Source: Chloroflexota bacterium
Lineage (GTDB): Bacteria; Chloroflexota; Anaerolineae; Anaerolineales; Anaerolineaceae
Direction of reading: 5' to 3'
Length of the DNA: 41,103 nt
NCBI GenBank assembly: GCA_016838895.1
Contig: JAEKNU010000038.1
Span: forward strand, 1 to 41,103
A model generated the notes under the pieces. It saw nothing but the letters and a program-made list of their open reading frames with translations. It did no database searches and had not been told where the DNA came from. The position numbers were made by a program, and so were the translations under genes. Positions within the stretch are counted from its first letter, which is position 1; the number at the start of each line of letters is the position of its first letter. Below are positions 25,946-33,444 of the stretch, piece by piece.

Positions 25946-28900
25946 ATGAAAAGAAAAGCAATTTTTATATCGATCATTATTTTGATCTTGTTATCCATTA
26001 TTGTTTTCCAAGAAAAAATTCAGAAACAATTCCAAAAAGCCGAATTAATACAAACCAGTACGCCATATACGGTGACTGGAACCCCTTCTCCTACAATTAC
26101 AGCAACGGCAATTGTGCAACCAGAATTAGTGCTGCTTGCCGAAATGGGGAACGGAACGATACCTGATTTTTTTCGTTCACCGGATGGATCAAAAATTTTT
26201 ATCTCGGATGGTTATGATGCAAAGGTTTATGACGGCGTGGATCACTTTGGAATAACAACAATCCCATTATCGGATGATGGCTATGGAATCGTAGATTCAA
26301 CCAACCAGGATGGTACCCTTGTTGTTACATCAAATTTCGGTAGTATGGGCTTTAAGGTAATGGATCTTTTCAGTGGTGATATCATTGCAAGCGGGTATGG
26401 TAGTAATGGTAGCACTTCCGGCGAAACTTTTACAAATGACGAAAAATATATCATCTACTCAAGCAATGGTCGTACAACCGGAGGACCATATCATATTATT
26501 TGCCGTGAGAAATTAATCGGTGAGCATACTGAAGAAGACAATAACTTTTTGAATAAGTGTTATCTCACCGGGTATGATGATTATCGCTACACGGTTACCT
26601 CCAATCCGGCGATCAGTCCGGATGGAAAACTGGTTGCAGCAGGTTATCGTGACTCTACACGGAATGTACTTTTTATCTGGGATCTCGAAAGCAGAGAAAT
26701 TATCCATAAATTGGATCACCAACCCGATATGATTGACAGTGTTACTTTCACACCAGACGGTTCGATGTTGGTCTCTGCTGGTGATGACGGTATTGTCCGT
26801 TTTTGGAATACTTACACCGGTAAACAAGTTAGAACAATAAATACATTCACCAATGATATTTCAAAAATTTCATTCCAGGAAAATCCCAATGAGCTAATTG
26901 TAAGAGCTTATAATCAGGATTCAATGATCTATGATCTATCTACCGGGAAAACAAGTCCAAAACCTGCCACACCTCTGGACCCATACATTCAAGAAATGAT
27001 CGATGCTGGTTATATGTTATCGGGCGGAACATCATTTAATATATATTCGGGCAGAAAATCATTTGTGCTTTTCAGTCCAGATGGCAACAAAATAGCTATC
27101 GGCGATGGCAACATTCAGATTTGGAATATTGCCTCCCAATCACTGAAGACATCCCTTTATGCAAAATATTCCCTGGATCTGGTATCAATGGTTTACTCAA
27201 ACGATGGAAAAATGATTGCCGCTGCAGTACGGGATGGCAATGTCTACGTCTGGAATATCGAAACCTCAGAACTTGTTTTTTCAACGCAGGTAGCATCTAT
27301 GTCTGATCCCCAGGTTTATTTCGCCGCCGGATATAACGGTATCGGGCCAGCCATCGGTTCCGATGTTTACGGCGAATACGGCATAACATTCTCATCAGAT
27401 GATCAGCAAATCATTATCCCAAATGGTTTGCACATCGATTTCTGGGAGCTATCCAGCAGTACCATCACCAAAACGATTCATATCACTGATCCATCCCAGA
27501 TTCCTTTTCGGATTACAACGCATCAAAATGGGAATGAAATATACACACTGATGAATCGAAACCGTAACGTACTATCATGGGATGTTTATACTGGAGAGCA
27601 AACCGGTGATCTCAATCTGCCGGATGTGGACGCAAGTGCTTTTACGGCAACTGCCCTGGAAGGGAAATGGCTGGCTCGAAATAACGCCGATTCTGAACCG
27701 GAGAGGTATTGGATTGAATTGATAAATCTGGAAACAGGAGAAATCACCAAACTGAATACCTATGAACGGGATGTTGCCCCATTGAGATTTAGTAAAAATG
27801 GGAAATATCTGGCTGCATTATTGGATAACAGACGGCTCTCCCTTTGGGAAACCGACACCGGTAATTTGGTTTTTATTTCCGAACCAAATTTTACTGAACT
27901 CAATGATTTTGCAGTAGATGATCATACAAATACCCTTGCTACGGTAAATGCGGGACAAATCAAGTTATGGGATTTATCTCCATTTGTTGAACTCAGCTCA
28001 ATCTCGGAAACTAAAACAGCGATAAACACCCCAACTATAACCCCAACTTATGAATACAGTAGTGATTTAAGCACTTCTACGCCAGAGCCAACATTGATCG
28101 TGGAAACACAGGCGGTTCCTGAAACATCAAAAAATGCCATTACTCGAAATAACAGCAAGGATGTGAAATTAATTAAGACCATCGGGAAGGGGGCCATCAC
28201 GGATATTTATTGGGGTCAGATACCTGGAACATTATTTGTTATAAGTCCGATAGGTATTTATGAAATGGATTCCAATACCAGGCAAATCGTGAATGAATTT
28301 CAAAGGGATGGGTTCTGGATCAGCCATCATCAACAACTATCGGATGAAACACAGCTCATCACTGGCTACAATACGGATTTGATCACTCAGGTCTGGAAGG
28401 ATAATAATCCGGACTCTCTGTTTGAATTTGAAAATGCCTCGGAACCGGCTATCAGCCCGGATGGAAAATGGCTGGTATTTGCAAATCAAAATGATGGATT
28501 AACCACCTGGAATCTTGAAAACAACCAGCAGGGACCGGATTTACTCAGTAATTCAGGATATTATTCACAAATTCGTTTTAGCCCGGATGGAAAATTTGTG
28601 GCAGCAATCTGTTCCTATCGGACAGCAAGAATTTGGGAATTAGATACCGGAATTGTCTATAATACTGTAGGTGGTTCCGAAGATGGTATTGTTGATATTC
28701 AGTTCAGCGCCGACAGTAAATATCTGGTCGGTGCAGCCGGCGGTGATGCCTGGGTTTGGGGTGTGGACCCGGATATTCTGCCGCGTCGAATTCAGTTATT
28801 CGAGCCAAAATATAAGGGTAATTTATCCATTTATCTTGATTTTGTTTCTGCTGTGGCCATTAATCCAACAAACACATCCTTTGCGGTTGGGACAAATGAG

Positions 28901-29998
28901 AGGGAAATCATCTTCTATAATCCGGCAAATGGCCTGGAGCAAAACACAATCAGAGGATTACCTTCGAAGCCCGTCAAAATGATTTTCAGTTCAGATGGGA
29001 AAGCATTGGTTGTTGCTGATGAAAATGGCCAAATTTCTTTTGTGAATTTGATCCAGGGAGATGTGAGTACCTCCGGGCTTGAATTCTCAGGACAATTCAA
29101 AAACATTCTTTCGAGGCAAGATGGTGATCTGGCAACCTGGATCAGCAATATTTATTACATCATTGATCAGGATGATCTTTTCATAAAAAGCGCTACAATT
29201 GTGGATACTGACCAGATATTAGCAGGGGATCCCTCCGGAAAAATTATTCTTGGTTATGAACCGTATCAGGTAAGTATGTTCAATGAGCAGGATGGTACGC
29301 TGATAAAAACCTTACCAGAAGAAGCAGAAGATGTATTTGTAGAATATCAATTTGAAGGGTCTGTTTTGCAGCAATTCTATGATGCTATGTTCACCCCCAA
29401 CGGAGATCATTTCATTACATCTGGCACAGGCGGGGTCTGGTATTATGATAGTAACAATGGGAATTTGCTCAGTCATATTGAAGGACAAAGCACAAAAAGA
29501 GCCGCTTTTAGCTCTGATGGACAATGGGTGATTGCATCTCGTAGTTCATATGCTCAAGTACCGTATATTTATGATATTTCAGCCGGATTAGATGCTGCCA
29601 ACTACAGGTTGTTTTCCAATAGAAGCAGCTCCGTTTATGAAAACAGAATATATCAATACCTGTTCCATCCGGATACGAGTCAAATTGCAATGATATATTA
29701 TGACTATGATGGCATAAACTGGGTGAAAATTGTTGATACTTCTACTCATGAAGGCGTAGCGGAGTTTTCACTAGAAGATACACGGCTGGTTTGTGAAGCG
29801 TATTCTCCAGATGGTAAAATCCTTGCCGTGGGTACCATGGACGGACAAATCTATCTGTTTGACAGCACAACTTTGGAAATTTATGCAAACTGGCAGGCAC
29901 ATATTGGGCAGGTAACAGCGCTGGCGTTTGTAATGGATGGCAGCCAGTTATTTTCCACCAGCAATGAGGGAACCATTAAAGTGTGGGGCATACGATAA
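25946..29998 (+). CDS. Giant membrane-anchored WD40 double-propeller protein
   Basis: 1350 residues from ATG 25946, which has GGGG directly before it; a TTG 30 bp upstream is the other choice. One hydrophobic helix near residues 5-22 anchors the N-terminus, and the rest should face outward. WD40 repeats with FSPDG...VWN spacing fill two blocks, about residues 40-690 and 735-1350, joined by a T/P/S-rich linker (TPTITPTYEYSS...). The last repeat closes with FSTSNEGTIKVWGIR. No protease, NACHT, TIR or other effector domain is visible, so it is a binding platform. Divergent from an FGE-fold lipoprotein that would share its compartment. Cargo of unit 1. Confidence 0.85.
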   Translation: MKRKAIFISIIILILLSIIVFQEKIQKQFQKAELIQTSTPYTVTGTPSPTITATAIVQPELVLLAEMGNGTIPDFFRSPDGSKIFISDGYDAKVYDGVDHFGITTIPLSDDGYGIVDSTNQDGTLVVTSNFGSMGFKVMDLFSGDIIASGYGSNGSTSGETFTNDEKYIIYSSNGRTTGGPYHIICREKLIGEHTEEDNNFLNKCYLTGYDDYRYTVTSNPAISPDGKLVAAGYRDSTRNVLFIWDLESREIIHKLDHQPDMIDSVTFTPDGSMLVSAGDDGIVRFWNTYTGKQVRTINTFTNDISKISFQENPNELIVRAYNQDSMIYDLSTGKTSPKPATPLDPYIQEMIDAGYMLSGGTSFNIYSGRKSFVLFSPDGNKIAIGDGNIQIWNIASQSLKTSLYAKYSLDLVSMVYSNDGKMIAAAVRDGNVYVWNIETSELVFSTQVASMSDPQVYFAAGYNGIGPAIGSDVYGEYGITFSSDDQQIIIPNGLHIDFWELSSSTITKTIHITDPSQIPFRITTHQNGNEIYTLMNRNRNVLSWDVYTGEQTGDLNLPDVDASAFTATALEGKWLARNNADSEPERYWIELINLETGEITKLNTYERDVAPLRFSKNGKYLAALLDNRRLSLWETDTGNLVFISEPNFTELNDFAVDDHTNTLATVNAGQIKLWDLSPFVELSSISETKTAINTPTITPTYEYSSDLSTSTPEPTLIVETQAVPETSKNAITRNNSKDVKLIKTIGKGAITDIYWGQIPGTLFVISPIGIYEMDSNTRQIVNEFQRDGFWISHHQQLSDETQLITGYNTDLITQVWKDNNPDSLFEFENASEPAISPDGKWLVFANQNDGLTTWNLENNQQGPDLLSNSGYYSQIRFSPDGKFVAAICSYRTARIWELDTGIVYNTVGGSEDGIVDIQFSADSKYLVGAAGGDAWVWGVDPDILPRRIQLFEPKYKGNLSIYLDFVSAVAINPTNTSFAVGTNEREIIFYNPANGLEQNTIRGLPSKPVKMIFSSDGKALVVADENGQISFVNLIQGDVSTSGLEFSGQFKNILSRQDGDLATWISNIYYIIDQDDLFIKSATIVDTDQILAGDPSGKIILGYEPYQVSMFNEQDGTLIKTLPEEAEDVFVEYQFEGSVLQQFYDAMFTPNGDHFITSGTGGVWYYDSNNGNLLSHIEGQSTKRAAFSSDGQWVIASRSSYAQVPYIYDISAGLDAANYRLFSNRSSSVYENRIYQYLFHPDTSQIAMIYYDYDGINWVKIVDTSTHEGVAEFSLEDTRLVCEAYSPDGKILAVGTMDGQIYLFDSTTLEIYANWQAHIGQVTALAFVMDGSQLFSTSNEGTIKVWGIR

Positions 29999-30080
29999 TA
30001 CAAAATAGATAGATGTCAGGTTTAATGAATTATTCCTGTTTACTAATTTACCGCATTGTCATTCTCCCATTATGGAATTA

Positions 30081-30518
30081 TTACTTGATATGAGACATGC
30101 GATCATTTTCTTTTTGTGTTGTTTTTTCAATATGCGCATGAAGGACTTCAGCCTTAGCAACTTTATATAGACTTTCTTTTAGTTCTTCCGGTGTCTTTCC
30201 AGTGATTTTTTCAACAACAATCTCCTTTTTCAAATAAATGGATAGGGAAGTCGCCAATTGCTCTGCACTATACCCTGCCTCGATTTTTCCATCAGATCGC
30301 CGCTGCCAGAATCCTCCGATTGTCGGCAGCGTGCTGTCCTCGGGAAGGCAAAGCAGGATTTCACATTCTTTTTTCCAGTTTTCTTTCGATTGTGATATTA
30401 AGACATCTGTGACATTTGTGACAGTTAAAAGTGAAGCCAGACGGTCTGGCACATTAATTCCGTAACTATTGATCCATTTATGAATATTGGATATTGAAAT
30501 TCTCCATTGCCTCAGTGA
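30081..30518 (-). pseudogene. 3' fragment of a primase-helicase gene (copy 1)
   Basis: Translates to the last 135-140 residues of the complete primase at 33445-36102, at high identity, including LCLPEDSTLPTIGGFWQRRS. Homology runs upstream of the first ATG (30452) in frame to about 30518 (QWRISISNIHKWINSYGIN), then stops abruptly, with an in-frame TAG a little further on. About 740 N-terminal residues, with the TOPRIM-like and ATPase parts, are missing. This marks a deletion joint at 30518-30572, between the fragment and the repeat following xis2. Confidence 0.9.
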
Positions 30519-30572
30519 GGTTTCGTATCGTCTCTATATTTTCTTGGATTTCTTTGTGATTGTTTCCACTTT

Positions 30573-30595
30573 TGAAAACGGAACATTAGTTCTGT
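30573..30595. repeat. Conserved 23-bp repeat with dyad (copy B)
   Basis: Matches 24184-24206 except for one base and holds the same GAACATTAGTTC dyad. Here it lies two bases outside the xis2 stop. The two copies are direct repeats that bracket 6.4 kb: xis1, R1, cargo 1 and the primase fragment. Confidence 0.6.
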
Positions 30596-30597
30596 TA

Positions 30598-30798
30598 TTA
30601 AAGTGCGACCTGTGAGGAATTGTCCTTAATGAAAGTCGCCAAATCCTCCGGACGGGCACGGAAGCTGCAGCCGATTTTTACGGTCCTGATTTGTTGCTGG
30701 CGCATTAACTGATATGCATACGCGCGTGAGACATTCAGGATTCTGGCGATTTCCTCACCGGTCAGTAAAACAGTAAATTCGGTATTTGTTGTTTCCAT
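30598..30798 (-). CDS. Excisionase-family HTH protein (Xis), copy 2
   Basis: 66 residues with AAGGAG before ATG 30798. The HTH reads LLTGEEIARILNVSRAYAYQ, and the wing TVKIGCSFRARPEDLATFI. About 70% identical to copy 1, with Cys and Phe replacing Arg and Val in the wing, which could change DNA affinity. Its integrase partner is missing; the next thing on this strand is a broken primase gene. If active it may act with the surviving Int at the tRNA, or compete with Xis1. Confidence 0.85.
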   Translation of the reverse strand: METTNTEFTVLLTGEEIARILNVSRAYAYQLMRQQQIRTVKIGCSFRARPEDLATFIKDNSSQVAL

Positions 30799-30835
30799 AG
30801 TTCTCCTTATTAATAAATGTCGATTTAATATTTAG

Positions 30836-30957
30836 GTAAAACGAAACGACTTGCCAGGGCATTCTGACAAGTCGCTCCGACGATTTCTATTCATTCTTAC
30901 GATAATAGCGACAGATAATCTAAATGGGTTTTATAGACTTATTCTACATAGCAGATT
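30836..30957 (-). repeat. R block, copy 2: conserved non-coding leader of xis
   Basis: Second copy of the block at 24459-24580. Hairpin 1 arms lie at 30847-30853 and 30868-30874, hairpin 2 arms at 30871-30876 and 30907-30912, again sharing GTCG. The 20-codon minus-strand frame is kept, and here it ends with TAA just before the xis2 leader, while copy 1 reads through into xis1. One of the changes inside hairpin 1 converts a G-C pair to G-T as read on the plus strand. Confidence 0.75.
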
Positions 30958-31254
30958 GAGGGGCTCCAAGGGGGAAAGTAAATTGATTATTTTATTCTAC
31001 TTATGGATGATGTTGTATGATATGGCACTCAGTTTACGAAAACAATCTTGAATATTTGGATTATTCAGATTAATTGCATTTCCAGATTAAGAATACAGAT
31101 ATCTTCATTTGCTCATATAAGTGGTTTACGAGGATGAATTTATGAGTATTTTGAAAAGTTGACAATTAAGTTTTTCTTAATTGAAAATATTTTCATATTT
31201 CCCTTTGGAAAACAAAAAGTAATGATTTTTTGGCGTTTTACCCTTATAGGTACT
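30958..31254. other. AT-rich intergenic stretch without a recognisable gene
   Basis: It begins with the G-tract CTCCAAGGGGGAAAG at 30963-30977, which also stands beside R copy 1, and then becomes strongly AT-rich. A frame on the minus strand (31140-31355) has no coding character. I see no other feature. Confidence 0.5.
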
Positions 31255-31282
31255 ACCTTATGAGTAGGTACCTTATGAGTAG
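31255..31282. repeat. Two direct repeats upstream of the cargo-2 promoter
   Basis: ACCTTATGAGTAG occurs at 31255-31267 and again at 31270-31282, a 15-bp period. It ends ten bases before a -35 box, the place for an activator or repressor site. Confidence 0.6.
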
Positions 31283-31292
31283 ATTGCTGTAA

Positions 31293-31321
31293 TTGTGCGA
31301 GAATTGGAAAAATGCTATTAT
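31293..31321 (+). promoter_or_regulatory. Promoter of cargo-2 operon
   Basis: TTGTGC (31293-31298), 17-base spacer, TATTAT (31316-31321). The leader of about 45 nt ends in GGAGG before ATG 31373. Confidence 0.5.
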
Positions 31322-31372
31322 GTGAACGGAAAAATTCGGTATGGAATTTGATCATTTGGGCTGGAGGATATC

Positions 31373-32632
31373 ATGGATGAAAATGGATTTAGAAATTGGT
31401 TACTTCAATATAAAGGTCAGAGTAAAAAAACAGCAAGTTCAAGGATATCCAATTGCCGTAGAATTGAAGCGTATGAAGGAAATTTGGATCAGTTTTATCG
31501 GATCGATAAAATGGCATCTTTAATCGAACGATTGAAATACACGCAGGATTATTCAGCGATTAGCAAGAAACTGGATCATAATATTCCGATTAATGGCAAT
31601 AAACAGACTGGTTCTGCAACATTGAAACAAGCTGCAAATTTATATCTTCAGTTCAAAGAGTATGAAAAGGGTTTTGATATTCATCCGTTCCAGTCCAATG
31701 AGTGTAATACTAAGAAATCTTTTTCCAAACAAAAAAACATAAAATCGAAATACACAATAATTGATGAAACGATTTACAGAATAATGAAAATTCTAGCTAG
31801 GTATGCAAGATTTCACAATCCTGAATTTATTGAAAGAATAGTTGAAGAATATGACAATTCTAATGAGCAATGGGAAAATAACAATAAAAGTATAAAAAAG
31901 GATCAACCAGATATCGTTATAGAGTTTTCATCTACTCGAACTAACGGTCAGATCGAAGGAATAGATGATTCTATGCAACAAGAGGATAACCCGAAAATCG
32001 GAGAGTATGTCCAGAAAAAAATAAAATATCTAATTACAAAAAATGTAATTGATGAGCAAGTGGTCGAGGATTTATTGTCTCCAATATATTGTAAAGCTCA
32101 GCTTAAAACAGGTTTTCCTTTATTACGAACAATTTCTCAAGGAATATATGATCATAAGGGACGGGCACGATATTATATGATACCTTTGTTGATCAATGAT
32201 GAAAAGTATTTTTTTTCTAGCCAATGGTATGAAAAACAGAGAGAAAGTTTTGATAATTGGTGCCAGAGTATTTTGCAGAAAAAAAATTTTGAAACAGGAT
32301 CAGAAAACATCATGCAAAATTCTGAAGAAGGAGTAAATATGAACCAAAATCAAGTAAAGCGCGCTATTCAATCGGTTGGTATGGGGTGTTTTGTTAAGTA
32401 TTTTGAGGAATTTCTTGATGATAATAATTCTGTTGAGGATCTTGTTAAACTCCTTAAAGAAAGAGAACACTATTCTGAAGCTGCATCAAGATCTAGGAGG
32501 GTAAAAAATGCAAGAAGTATTATCAAAAATGGTCATGCACACGAAGTGTTACTTGATATAACCAAATCGGACAGATTGGATTATGAAACCATAAAAAAGG
32601 CAAAAGAACTGATCAAGAAATATTTCGCATAA
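31373..32632 (+). CDS. Unrecognised 419-residue protein (cargo 2) with internal start
   Basis: Function not recognised. GGAGG stands five bases before the ATG. Residues 1-60 (FRNWLLQYKGQSKKTASSRI, then IEAYEGNLDQF) resemble the helical N-terminal module seen in some restriction and phage-defence proteins, from memory only. Residues 100-220 are charged and low in complexity. Residues about 235-320 form a folded block (GIYDHKGRARYYMIPLLIND). The last 97 residues are a helical basic domain. An in-frame ATG at 32339 with a textbook SD would make this C-terminal domain alone. Base composition is far more AT-rich than the chromosome, which points to recent transfer. A TPR gene follows. Confidence 0.7.
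   Translation: MDENGFRNWLLQYKGQSKKTASSRISNCRRIEAYEGNLDQFYRIDKMASLIERLKYTQDYSAISKKLDHNIPINGNKQTGSATLKQAANLYLQFKEYEKGFDIHPFQSNECNTKKSFSKQKNIKSKYTIIDETIYRIMKILARYARFHNPEFIERIVEEYDNSNEQWENNNKSIKKDQPDIVIEFSSTRTNGQIEGIDDSMQQEDNPKIGEYVQKKIKYLITKNVIDEQVVEDLLSPIYCKAQLKTGFPLLRTISQGIYDHKGRARYYMIPLLINDEKYFFSSQWYEKQRESFDNWCQSILQKKNFETGSENIMQNSEEGVNMNQNQVKRAIQSVGMGCFVKYFEEFLDDNNSVEDLVKLLKEREHYSEAASRSRRVKNARSIIKNGHAHEVLLDITKSDRLDYETIKKAKELIKKYFA
32328..32341 (+). promoter_or_regulatory. Internal ribosome-binding site and in-frame start
   Basis: AAGGAG (32328-32333), five bases, ATG (32339-32341), in frame as codon 323 of the 419-residue gene. The product would be a 97-residue C-terminal protein beginning MNQNQVKRAIQSVG. 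Confidence 0.5.
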
Positions 32633-32677
32633 GTGATTATTTCATACATAATCATTCAGAATTTGTTTTTTAGAGAA

Positions 32678-33316
32678 ATGCATATGGGTATGCGTAAATC
32701 AGATTGGGAAATAGTATTCAAGGAAGATTTCTACAAAGAATGCGGATCACCTATGCTGCCTATTCCGGTAAGTATGGAGGATATGCTAGAAGTTACTCAA
32801 GTAAACTATCTTGCAAGAGATGTTATTGCAGATAATTTACTCCAGATGGTTAAGGATTTTCCGGAAAGGATTAATACATATCATCGTCTACTTGTACATT
32901 GTTGTTTGGTCGCAGGTGGTGAGGCAGCTCATAAGGGGGATCACCATCGTTCAAATTACTATTTCCTTAAAGCTGTAGACTTTGCTCCAGGCAACTTCGA
33001 AGTCCACAAAAATTTAGCCCGAAGTTACCAACATCTTGGTTTATTTTATGAAGCAATTTGCCATTATCAATTTGTTATTGATAATCAAAAGAATTTTCAC
33101 CCAAGTCTTTGGGTCTACCTCCTGGAATGTATGCATGCGAAGGGGGAGGTAGAAGAAGCAAAAAAATTGTTTGATATGCTTTTTGAAGTAATGAGTGATC
33201 CAAAAGTAAATCAAAAGTTAGTGTTTGGTGTGCTGGGAGTTTCTATACTTACACAAGATAATGCACCGGAAGAACTAAAAAATATGTTTGATAGATTGTT
33301 CTACGATACAATGTAA
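32678..33316 (+). CDS. TPR-like helical repeat protein (cargo 2)
   Basis: 212 residues from ATG 32678; the frame opens right after the upstream stop, but the first 15 codons look like non-coding AT-rich sequence. Nearby in-frame ATGs at 32684 and 32690 cannot be excluded, and no good SD is seen. Residues about 60-170 hold three TPR-like helix pairs (SNYYFLKAVDFAPGNFEVHK, then AICHYQFVIDNQ and KGEVEEAKKLFDML). No signal peptide or membrane helix, so it is cytoplasmic. It follows the 419-residue gene by 45 bp in the same direction and is probably its partner. No catalytic motif seen. Confidence 0.75.
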   Translation: MHMGMRKSDWEIVFKEDFYKECGSPMLPIPVSMEDMLEVTQVNYLARDVIADNLLQMVKDFPERINTYHRLLVHCCLVAGGEAAHKGDHHRSNYYFLKAVDFAPGNFEVHKNLARSYQHLGLFYEAICHYQFVIDNQKNFHPSLWVYLLECMHAKGEVEEAKKLFDMLFEVMSDPKVNQKLVFGVLGVSILTQDNAPEELKNMFDRLFYDTM

Positions 33317-33444
33317 GATTCTTTTAGGTCCATTTGCCCAAAATCAGTGAATAACTCACGGATATATTTTTATGAATGAAATGATAGTCAAATTAACCCC
33401 CTTCTTCCAAAAAATGCCATTATTAAAAAGGCAATGAGAGTTTT

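Noticed and set aside
24644..29998. Diversity-generating retroelement, because of the FGE/C-type-lectin fold
   Set aside because: No reverse transcriptase and no template/variable repeat pair were found anywhere in the window.
29999..30080. Terminator after the giant WD40 gene
   Set aside because: No stem with a following T-run can be drawn in this gap.
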